Shown: in pieces, positions 32,201 through 43,700 of the stretch
How the letters are laid out: the number at the start of each line of letters is the position of its first letter
Numbering within the stretch: the stretch's first letter is position 1
Assembly (NCBI GenBank): GCA_949752745.1
Contig: OX457026.1
Span: 48,764,456-48,828,455, forward strand
Direction of reading: 5' to 3'
Length of the DNA stretch: 64,000 nucleotides
DNA from: Protula sp. h YS-2021
Lineage: Eukaryota; Annelida; Polychaeta; Sabellida; Serpulidae
Notes under the pieces: model-generated
What the model saw: the letters and a program-made list of their open reading frames with translations, nothing else
What the model was told of the DNA's origin: nothing
The model's database searches: none
Position numbers and translations under genes: made by a program

Positions 32201-35200
32201 TGCACGAATAGTCCCTAGGTAGACCTCTTTTGAAAAATTACTCATTTTGGCGATCCGCCAAAAATTGGCCAAATGGGGCAAATTTTTTGGTTTTTGGTGT
32301 CAAATTTTCAAATTGCTTCTACTCCCACAATTTTGATCGGATTCCTTTCCAATTTTTGATAGTTGTTCTCTAGCAAGACCTATCTTGAGAAATTACTCTT
32401 TTTGGCGATCCGGCAAAAATTGGCCAGATGGGGGACATTTGTAATTTTGTGGTTGCCAATTTACAAAATGCTTCTTCTCCCACAATTTTGATCAGATTTT
32501 GTTCAAATTTTGCAGCAATATTCCCTAGGTTGACCTCTTCTGAAAAATTACTCATTTTGGCGATCCGCCAAAAATTGGCCAAATGGGGGACATTTTTTAA
32601 TTTTTTTATTTCAAATTTTCAAATTGCTTCTTCTCCCACAATTTTGATCGGATTCGTTTCCAATTTTGGATACTTGTGCTCTTGGTAGACCTCTCTTGAA
32701 AAATTACTCTTTTTGGCGATCCGTAAAAAATTGGCCAAATGGGGGACATTTGTAATTTTGTGGTTGCCAATTTTCAAAATGCTTCTTCTCGAGCAATTTT
32801 GATCAGATTTTCTTCAAATTTTTCAAGAATATTCCTTAGGTAGGCCTCCTTGGAAAATGTACTCATTTTGGCGATCCGCCAAAAATTGGCCAAATGGAGG
32901 ACATTTTTTAAACTTTGGTGTCTAATTTTCAAATTGCCTCTTCTCGCACAATTTTGATCGGATTCTTTTCCAATTTTGGATACTTGCTAGACCAGCCGAC
33001 TATGTCGGGCTGGTCTTATCCTATCAATATAGGGGTATCCGTCGTTTGTATGTACGTATGAAAGAATTGAAAGAATGACTCCTCATCAGCCACAACTACA
33101 CCGAGCAAGTGAGCGAATATTTTTTATCCATTCAGTTACGGCTTTTTTCGTAAGCGCTGTCTGCCAAGTTGATCATGATTTTGTCTGTGATTCTTGGATA
33201 TGTATTCTGTAGGTCACGGCTGGTCACCATGTCCCTGGACATGCTTGTTTTTTGGCGATCCGCTAAAAATTGGCTAAATGGGGGCATTTAAAAATATTTA
33301 GTACCAATTTTCAAAACTCTTCTTTTGGCACAATTTGACCGGATTCCTTTATAAATTTGTAAAGTACAATCAGGTATGCAAATATTTTTTAATCGCTGTT
33401 AAAACGAGCATTATAAATTACAGGGTTCGCGTTGGCGGGGTTTTTGTCCACTTTTTCAATTTTTACGAATTGACTCACTTTTTCGGAACCCAGCGAGTTT
33501 TTCTGGACCTAACTGAGTCACACTTTCCCTCTTTGACTCACTTTCCTGAGAACCCAGCGCGAACCTTGTAAATTACAAAAAAATGATACAATATGATTAA
33601 CATTAATGTTTTCTCGATCTTCAGCAAAATATGAATTATCCTTTTTTTCATACTTTTTTTTCTGAAATTTATCCTTTTTTATCCTTTTTTTATCCTTTTT
33701 TTTCTTGACGACTCCGTGGCAACACTGAACTTGGCTTTTCCAATTTTGGATACTTGTTCTCTGGTTAGACCTCTGGTGAAAAATTACTCTTTTTGGCGAT
33801 CCGCCAAAAATTGGCCAAATGGGGGACATTTGTAATTTTGTGGTTGCCAATTTTCAAAGTGCTTCTTCTACCACAATTTTGATCAGATTTTCTTCAAATT
33901 TTGCACCAATATTCCCTAGGTTGACCTATTTTGAACAATTACTCATTTTGGCGATCCGCCAAAAAAAATGGCCAAATGGGGAACATTTTTTAATTTTTTG
34001 GTGTCAAATTTTCAAATTGCTTCTTCTCCCACAATTTTGATCGGATTCTTTTCCAATTTTGGATACTTGTTCTCTGGTTAGACCTCTCGTGAAAAATTAC
34101 TCTTTTTGGCGATCCGCCAAAAATTGGCCAAATGGGGGACATTTGTAATTTTGTGGTTGCTCATTTTCAAAATGCTTCTTCTCCCACAATTTTGATCAGA
34201 TTTTCTTCAAATTTTGCACCACTACTCCCTAGGTTGACCCCTTTTGAAAAATTACTCATTTTGGCAATCCGCCAAAAATTGGCCAAATGGGGGACATTTT
34301 TTTAATTTTTTGGTGTCAAATTTTCAAATTGCTTCTTCTCCCACAATTTTGATCGGATTCTTTTCCAATTTTTGACACTTGTTCTCTGGTTAGACCTCTC
34401 TTGAAAAATTACTCTTTTTGGCGATCCGTAAAAAATTGGCCAAATGGGGGACATTTGTAATTTTGTGGTTGCCCATTTTCAAAATGCTTCTTCTCCCACA
34501 ATTTTGATCAGATTTTCTTCAAATTTTGCAGGAATACTCCCTAGGTAGGCCTCTTTTGATATATTGCTCATTTTGGCGATCCGCCAAAAATTGGCCAAAT
34601 GGGGGGCATTTTTTAATTTTGTCCCCTTATGAAAGAATTGAAAGAATGACTCCTCATCAGCCACAACTACACCGAGCAAGTGAGCGAATATTTTCTCCAT
34701 TCAGTTACGGCTTTTTTCGTAAGCGCTGTCTGCCAATTTGATCATGATTTTGTCTGTGATTCTTGGATATATATTCTGTAGGTCACGGCTGGTCACCATG
34801 TTCCTGGACATGCTTGTTTTTTTTTTTGGCGATCCGCTAAAAATTGGCTAAATGGGGGCATTTAAAAATATTTAGTACCAATTTTCAAAACTCTTCTTTT
34901 GGCACAATTTGACCGGATTCCTTTATAAATTTGTAAAGTACAATCAGGTATGCAAATATTTTTTAATCGCTGTGAAAACGAGCATTATAAATTCAGGGTT
35001 CGCTTTCTCGGGGTTTTTGTCCACTTTTTGGGCATTTTTTACGAAATGACTCACTTTTTCGGAACCCACCTAGTTTTTCTGGACCTAACTGAGTCACACT
35101 TTCCCTTTTTGACTCACTTTCCTGAGAACCCAGCGCGAACCTTGAAATTACAAAAAAATGATACAATATGATTAACATTAATGTTTTCTCGATCTTCAGC

Positions 35201-38200
35201 AAAATATGAATTATCCTTTTTTTCATACTTTTTTTTCTGAAATTTATCCTTTTTTATCCTTTTTTTATCCTTTTTTTTCTTGACGACTCCGTGGCAACAC
35301 TGATCAACGACACACATGTCAGTATAAGCCAATTCTTACTTTCGGATCTCTCCGATGGAGGTGTCGTTTCGACTGCAAATGAATTGGGGAAAAATTATAA
35401 AGAAATGATAAGGGAAAACATCAAAATTCTAATTTTCTTCCAACATACCCACTTTCAAATTTAAAATGCCACTATGTGATCTTAAAAAAAGTATTTTACA
35501 TATTATTTAGCCCCTTCAATGGCCGACATGTAAATACGTTTCTGGCAAAGTAGAATTTTGGTGATTTCTGCCAGTTTCTTTCTATCGTTTCTTTGTATCT
35601 TTATCCCAACTGAAATCAGTCGAAATGCAAAAACTTTTCGGTAAAAATCCAAGTACGAATCCGCCTATTGGCATTTGCTAAAGCTCCTCAAAGTGCAGCA
35701 ATATGATACACTTCTGCCTCACTCTTTCTTTTAAAGAAAAGGATACGGAAATCTCCTGCAACAGTTAACATTTGTTCGCATACAGGAAACATGGATTATT
35801 ATTTTAAAAAAAGTACAGGGAGTTTCCGAATAAAGCCCCTGGGGCACTATTCTGAAACTCGAGGATTTTTTCAGTTCCACGTTGAACCAAATAGTGCCCC
35901 GGGGGCACTATTCGGAAACAGTTTCCGAACAGTGCCCCCTTGGGGTATTATTTTGAAAAATACCTCCTTAGTCAAAATAACTAAAATAAGCATTTTTATG
36001 CTAATAAAATATAACGTTTTGTTCAGTCAAATCACCTTTTGCGACATATTTGCTGAATGTGAATTTATTGCAAAATATTATTCCTTGTGTAGGGTTTAAG
36101 TGGTGCCGAGCTGTCGTCAAAACAGCTAGTAAATAAACAACCCTTAATTTGCTTTGAGACATTACTCCAGGCCTGGTATCGGTAATCATGGTGCTTTTGT
36201 CTAAACCCCAAATCCGTGCCACAGCGTTCCCACCATCCAAACAGTTGAGCTCTGTGCTGTGTCGATACTCTACCCCTGGCTCATGAGGCAGTTGTCACAA
36301 TAATGTACCAGCAATTCAATTGTTTTTGTTTTTTTAGGGTGTGGGGGCTCTGTTAGGAAACAGCCTTCGGGCGCAGCATTTTCAAATCAAATAGACTCCT
36401 CTATTCCTTCGGAAACAGCTTCCGAAAAGTGCCCTCGGGGCTTGTATGTGGTGGGGAGGGGGCTTCTATTCGGGAACTCGCGGTAATAACAATTTTTGTA
36501 TTTATCCACCAAAATCTTTTAATTGATATAGGGAGGAAGTTTAAAGTTAAATACCTTATGTGTATGGAATAAATTTGTACCTAATTCTGGACCTGTGGAT
36601 TATTTGGGTATATATTTTACAGATAATCCATAAACCCTTCATTTGAATATTTGGTCACTTGACTTTAGTCGCATGATATTTAAATCAAAACGAAAACACA
36701 CATTCGACAGGTGAGTGCGGAAACTAAATTTTCTGCACGTTAACGGATAAATAAAAGACATGCAGTGCATTAAAAAATGCCTATTTTGCAAAAATAGTGT
36801 ATTGTGTATGAAGTTCCAGTAAACGTTTGAATATTAGGGACATATGTTGACCCCTCAGAACATTTGTTGACCCCTCTTAGCGGAACAATGGAAGGCTTCG
36901 TAGCACCGACAGAGAGATTACGAAGTGATTTAGGGAAGAGCAGATTCGGAGCTGAATATTACTCATTACGAGTAAATTTAAAATGTTTTCAGTCAACTGG
37001 TATAATTTGGCGTGCAAACATTTTCGAAATGGAAATGCCGTTCACACTGCGATGTTCTGGGACGGAGAAACACCATAAGTTGTGTATGCTTCGAAAGAGT
37101 AATTCCCTGATTTCTGATAAATATTCTAAAAGGTGCAAACTTATTAACTGTTTATCCCAGCTGGCCTAGTCACCATGTATCCCCGACGAAAGGGAGGTAT
37201 GTGGTGTTTGTACGTTCTGTGTGTGTGCGTCATTCTGTTTTGAACAACATCTGGTGTGCAAGATATCTGGAGAAGAAAGGTCGGGTCGATTTTAAACTTG
37301 ATCTGTTTATTCTTTCGTCAGCTCTCACAATCTATCAATTTTTGACTATGTTACATTATTAGCCCGAGGTTCTTATAGAGCAGGGTATATAGCAGTCGTT
37401 GAAAGTATGTGCGTGTGTACGCGTTTAAATTGAAAAATCGTAACTCTTTCTTGGTTTTTAGCCTGAACGTCCTCTGTTTTTCGTTATTCGAAAAAATACT
37501 GTCGAAATCTTAACTAACGCAAGTTATATAATCTTACCGTCTTAAAATTTTGAATAAAGGGGGGGGGGGGGAGCTCGCATTTGCACTTACTTGGTTTTTT
37601 TATTATTAATTTAAGAAAAAAAAGATTTGGTGAGTCATAAAAAATTGGAAATACTGGCGAAAAAAAACCTTTTTTCAGTAAAATCTTAATTAACTCCAGG
37701 AAAATAGCCTTACTGGCTTGAAATTTTAAATAAATTAAAATTACTACCTTCTGGGACATCACCTTTTTTGGCGAATGACCAAAAATTGGTAGAAATTTTG
37801 GCGAGAAAATCAAAAAATAAATAAATAAAAATTAAAAAAAAAGGAAAAATAAAGAGTAAAATCTTAACTCTCACGAGAGAAATGGTCTTACTCTTGAAAA
37901 TTTGAGTTACAGACAGGTGTCATTGGTACTTACCTGGCTGTTACAAGTTTTTGTAATCATAAAAAAAAATGGAGGAAAAAATTTTAACTAATAGCTTCAT
38001 TGTCTGCAATTTTTAAGTAATGATGACAGGTTTTTGGTGATTGGCCAAAAATTGGCGGAATTATTGCTCAAAACCCAATTTTCTTTAAAATGTATATCCT
38101 CCTAGGGTTTTAAGGAAACATTCTAAACTTTTGGTGAAAGGTAGGTTGCATAGGTGTCCTTCTGGCTGTTACTTTTTTGGCCTACTTGTCTACTTGGCTA

Positions 38201-40718
38201 TTTTTATAGCCTGTTCGACGATAGTCGGAAGGGCTATTATGTTTTTGACTTGTCCGTGTGTGTCTGTGCGTGACCCTAAACGCGTTTCTATGCTAAAATA
38301 AGCCTAATTTGGTGAAAAAAATTGGGTCTCCGTTGTGACTTCGTACAAGCGTGGACTAAGCCGCAGAACGGCTATTAGTGCAGTTTAAGTTTTGTGGACC
38401 GAACTTGTCCTAGGGTTTTGCTTCAATCAACTTGAAACCTATATGGATTGAAAGCTTATGGGTTGTAGTTGTGCACCCCCCCCCCCCCCCCTTTGGGCCG
38501 GCGTCGGTTTGTCCGTCGGTCCGTGAGTGTCTCTGAACTTAGGCGCAGAGCGACTTTCAGCGCAGATTTTAAGTTTTATGGACTGAACTTGTCCTAGGGT
38601 TTTGCTTCAATCGACTTGAAACCTATATGGATTGAAAGCTTATGGGTTGTAGTTTTGTACCTCTCATTTCGGTCAGTGTCGGTCCGTCAGTCCGAACTTA
38701 GGCTCAAAATACACGTTTTCAGTACATGCACACGTGTAGAGCTTTATGTCATTAACCTCTGTCAAGAATGTGCCAAAAAAACCTCTCAAGGCTGTGGCAA
38801 ATGGGGGCAGGCGGGCTATACGTGCTCCAACGGACACATTTCTAGTTTTTTTTGGTGCTCTTCCAAAAATTAGAGGAAACACTGGAGGAAAACCATTTTT
38901 TCAGTAAAATCTTAATTAACTCCAGGAAAATAGCCTAATTGTCCTTAAAATCTTACGTATACGTAACAGGCGTATCTACCTAGCCATTTTTTTTTATGAT
39001 TGGCCAAAAATTGGCGGAAATATTGGCGAAAACAGAAGAAGAAAAGTCTTAACTCACACCAGAGAAATGGCATTACTGTCTTGAAATTTTGGTGAAAGAT
39101 TGTGGTCGCTGGTACTTAACTGGTTTTTAGACTAGCCGATTTGTCGGGCTGGTCTTATCGCATCAGTGGGGGGGGGGGGGGGGGGAGGGTATCCGTCGTT
39201 TGTATGTAGGTATGTAAACTTGTACTCAAAATGCTTCTTCTGCCTCAGTTTTGATTGGATTCTTTTCAAATTACGTAAGGATTTTCTATAGTTAGGACTC
39301 TCCTGAAAGATTACTTTTTTTTTTTTTTTTTTGGGCAATCCACCAAACATGGCCAAGTGGATTTATTTTTTAAAAAAAATTTAATGGCTAGTGTTCAGAA
39401 TGCTTCTACTCCCACAACTTGGATCGCATTCCTTTCACATTTTGGACGATTATTAACTGGGTAAGGCCTCTCTTGAAATATTCGACGCTCCGCCAAAAAT
39501 TGCCCAAATAAGGGGCATTTTTAATTTTTGGTGGCCGATTTTCCAAAGGTTTTTCCGGGGATCGTCATTTGAAGAGTTATTTTTGTTGATGATCCGCCAA
39601 AAACAGGCTAAATTGGGACATTTTAAATTTTTTGTGTAAGTTTTTTCTTACACAATTTTGTTCGGATTGCCTTCAAATTTTACGTAAGTGGTCATTAGTC
39701 TGTCCACAGTGTCCTGTCTTAAAGAAATTAACTTTTTTTCCACCAAAAATCGGCCAAATGGGGGCATTTTGCGGTGGCCAGTTTTCAAAGCGCTTTTCTT
39801 CTACAATTTGGATCGGATTTCTTTCAAATTTTCCATAAATGTTCACTAGGCGGTCCTGTTTTGAAAAGTTACTTTTTGGGCGATCCGCCGACAGTTGGCT
39901 AAATGGCGGGCATTTAAAAATATTTAGTAGCCAATGTTCAAAGTGCTTCTTCTGCCATAATTTTGATCGGCTTTCTTTCCAATTTCGGCTAAATTAGGGG
40001 AGAGGGGGGGGGGGAGATTTGTAGTTTGTTGTAAGCCATTTTCAAATTGCTTCTACTTCAAGATCAGATTACCTTTGCATTTTGTTCGAATGTTTACTGG
40101 GTAGCCCTGTCTTGAATTTTTTTGGTGATCCACCAAAAATTGGTAAAATAGAGGGCATTTTTCAGTTTTCGGAAGCCAGTTTTCAAAATGCTTCTTCCCT
40201 CACAATTTTGATCGAATTGCTTTCAGCTTTGGCTTACATGTTCACAAGGGGGTCCTCTTTTGAAAGTTACTTTTTTGACGGTGCGCAAAAAGAATTGGCT
40301 AAATTGGAGCATTTAAATTTTTTTGGTGGCCAATTTTCAAAAAGTTTCTTCTACTCCTCCTCTCCCCTCACTACAATTTCGATTTCAAATGTTGCATGAA
40401 TGTTTATTAGGTAGGCCTTTTGAAATTTTCTGGCAATCCTCCAAAAATTAGGCCAAATGGGGTCATTTCTTAATTTTTTGGCAGCGCATTTTTTCAAATG
40501 TTTGTTCTTCACAATGTTGATCGTGTTCTTTTCCAGTTTTGTTCGATTGTTCCCCAGATGGTTATCTCTTGAAAAATTACTATTTTTTTGGCGATTGGTA
40601 AAATGGCGCCATTTTAATTTTTATTTCTTTAGTTTTTTGTAGCCGAATTTCAAAATGCTTCTTTTGTGCTTTTTTAAATTTTGCCAGTATCTTGGCCAAA
40701 AAAAAAAAAAAAAAAAAA

Positions 40719-40760
<42 letters not shown>

Positions 40761-43700
40761 CTGCAAGCTGTATGCTCTGAAAATAGTGTTTCTTTTTCAG
40801 ATTTAGAGTGGAAGATTATTTATGTGGGTTCTGCTGAAAGCGAAGATTTTGATCAAGTGCTTGATACAGTTGTGGTGGGTCCGATCATCTCTGGAAGGCA
40901 CATGTTCGTTTTTGAGGTAAAACTGCGCTTTGATTCGTTTCTGGCCCAACCTTCATAGTCACTGAACGGGACGTTAAACACCAAAATAAACCAAACGACT
41001 TCCTCGCAGTTCTTACTCATCACATAATGGTAAGCATCCGTCGCCTTTATGTGTGTGTGTGATTAAAACACTTCTTCGCCTTGAGCTTTGATAAGATCGC
41101 TTCAAGTAGTTGTATGTATGTTCCCTAGTTGAATTCGCCAAAATCTGGGGAAGTGGGGGGCATTTTAAAAATTTTTGGTAGCCATTTCTCAGAATGCTTC
41201 TTGAACAATTTTGATTAGATTGCTTTTAAATCTTGTGTGAATGTTGCCAAGGCCGTCTTGAAAAACTAGAACCTCACTTCGCTAGCGAAATGTTAAACAC
41301 TTGACAAAAATTAAAACGCACAAATACTTCCTTCAATGGGTTATTTCTTGAATAATATATTGCAATGAATACGTCTTATAAGCCTAGTAGCGCTTGGTTT
41401 CTGTTGACTTAAGGTTTTATTGACTGATCTAGCATACGCCGCGTTATCTATTTACGCAGTGAGAGCTCGAACAAAGCTCACTGAGCACATGTGTGTGGTG
41501 TGGGTTAAATGCTACGCATTTACTTGCAAAAAATACACTCTTTTCACATGGCGTTTTAACAAAGAAAACGAAATCAAAGACGAAAATAAAAAGTGACATG
41601 CACATGTTCAGATCAAGCTCTTCATAAGTCCCAAGTTTCATGGTGGTAGGGCCCATAGTGTCAGAGAAGAAGAAGACACAAAAAATCGGAAAAGGTGTCA
41701 AGAAGAAAAAAAAAGGACGAATTTTGCTCGCACAAATTCATATAACCCTTGCAAGCCAAAGGCTTGTCAAGTGTTAATTACTTTGTTATCGATCCTACAA
41801 GCCTTTTGTGACTTGTTAAGTGTATAGATCTCGATTGTTACAGTGTCCCCTGTACATTTTTTACACTTGGGACAACGTCCCAAGGAGATTTTAAATTACC
41901 TCGAATTCCGTACATTCCTCTTTTCTTCCCTTTTTTTTTTTTTATTTTTTTTTCATATTTCGTTTTTTTTGTTATTCTTCGTCACTTGGTTTCCGCGCTT
42001 CTCCTCCGAGACCGTTTGAGCTAGGAAAGTGAAACTTGGCACACAGATAGGATATGTGGCTAACTCGATCCACGCGAAAATGTTTTTACGTATGACGTCA
42101 TCTTCCGCATCTTATGACGTCATGAATATTTTAGAGCTTAATATCTTCAAAACGGCTGGAGCTAGAGATTTGGCGTCAAATACGTTATGAGGCTACTTTT
42201 TGACAAAGGACTTCGTGAAAGCCTTAATTTTAGCGTATGACGTCATAATGACGTCATTTTTCGATTTTTTTGGTTCCTGGACGGTTTTAAAGCAGAATTT
42301 TGGTTATTAGTATACAGAACGCTTACCTGAATACCAATTGACGGATAAAAGTTACTTTAAACTCTCCAATGCCCTGTAAAATGCCCCCCCCCCCCGAAAT
42401 GCACACAAGTGTTATAACACGCACATCACAGTATAAGGTGCCTATTGCGGGCACGCGATTATGTATAATGCAGATCAATACGGCTGTATGTGGCTTGTGG
42501 CCTCTCCCATAATGAAAAGCTATTCTGTGGCCAGGTGACCATGCAGTACTGTTGTTTTGTAAGTAGGTGGCTGTGATGAACTGGGCTTTTTTTTCAATGC
42601 TGCAATCAGTGAAAAGTTGAGCACGGAGAGCAAATGTTGTATTTTTATTAAACTTTTTTTTTTATTACAAATAACTGCGTTATAATTTGTGAATATATTG
42701 AATGCTACGGAACTGTGGTAGTGATAACTGTGTAGTGTTCATTTATTGATCACTCTTACTATTTTTTGACGACATATTATTTCGAAAACCCCGATAGGTG
42801 CATAGTTCCCACTTGCAAACGTCGTTTGCAAATGGGTATAAGTTTGTAGTTTTTCTCGAAATTTCTGCCCCTTTTTATCATTTTTTTCCGTCACGGAGGT
42901 TTCCAGAAAACTCCTCCTACGCTATTTGACGTAGGACGATGAAATTTGGTACAGTGATAGAGGGTGATGAGATGTCGTCAAATCCGCAAAATGTTTTGAC
43001 GTTGACCTTGAAGGTCAAGGTCAGATTGAGGTCAAAGTATTTTTTTTACCTCAAAGTGGTTTCCAGAAAACCCCTCCTACAGAGTTTGTCGTAGAAAGAC
43101 GGCATGTGGCAGAGACACAGAGGGTAATGAGTTGTCGTCAAATCTGCAAAATTTTTTGACCAGGAACCTCAGAGGTCAAGGTCAAAGTGAGGTCAGAATA
43201 TTTTATGAAACGCCTATTAATCACGAAAAGTAGCCATGAAGGTGCTCAAATCCCAGCTTGAATACATAAGACGTACTCTGTAGAAGGAAAACTTTCATCA
43301 CTAATCTTGACCTTTAAGGGTCAAGATCAAAGGTCACGTGACTTCACGCGCCGTTAACGACAGGCCGACTTATCTCGAAAACGGTTAGAGATAGAGCTAT
43401 TTTGAGCTCATGTTCGACGCTTTGAGCCTAAACAACGTTACATAAGAGGTACCTCAGTGACCTTGACCTGGGTCACAATAAAGGTCAAAAACCGGAAGTT
43501 GACTATTATCTCGAAAATGGTTAGAGGTAGAGCAATTTGAGCTCATTTTCGACCCTTTGAGCCTAAACAACGTTACATAAGAGGTAACTCGGTGACCTTG
43601 ACCTTTTGGAGCACGATCAAGATCAAAAACCGGAAGTTGACTATTATCTCGAAAACGTTAGAGATAGAGCGATTTTGAGCTCCATCATTTGGGCCTAAAA

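Larger units (their letters stand above)
29465..33727. mobile_element. inner hAT-like element, same family, self-nested
   Basis: 4,263 bp, CAGTGTTGCCAC to GTGGCAACACTG. It sits inside the 155-bp satellite of the outer element and repeats its organisation: T-rich end, Helentron-like insertion at the same internal position, hairpin-capped satellite, the GAATGACTCCTCATCAGCC segment and T-rich end. The left half aligns with 26982-29460 and the right half with 33730-35302, which looks like a tandem duplication at first sight. No transposase. Confidence 0.8.
26982..35302. mobile_element. outer hAT-like non-autonomous element
   Basis: Begins CAGTGTTGCCAC and ends GTGGCAACACTG (perfect 12-bp inverted ends, CAGTG fitting the hAT YARNG rule), with an 8-bp target duplication ATCAACGA. 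The apparent length of 8,321 bp includes a second copy of the same family (29465-33727); without it the element is about 4.05 kb. Contents from the left: T-rich TCCTTTTT sequence, a Helentron-like insertion, ~155-bp satellite units capped by a hairpin, a unique segment (GAATGACTCCTCATCAGCC), then T-rich sequence again. No transposase was seen. Confidence 0.85.
39129..41265 (-). repeat. ~155-bp satellite, array across the ASF1 exon 2 region
   Basis: Hairpin cap at 39129-39155 and a G run, then about ten diverged units in the minus-type orientation up to about 40690, with a last unit near 41090-41265. ASF1 exon 2 and its immediate flanks interrupt the array. Confidence 0.75.

Noticed and set aside
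26982..35302. hAT transposase gene
   Set aside because: No open frame with hATC or zinc-finger features inside either copy; only T-rich, satellite and Helentron-like sequence.
36864..37169. 101-codon plus-strand frame in ASF1 intron 1
   Set aside because: No domain, no flanking splice signals of note, and weak start context; could not be supported as a gene.
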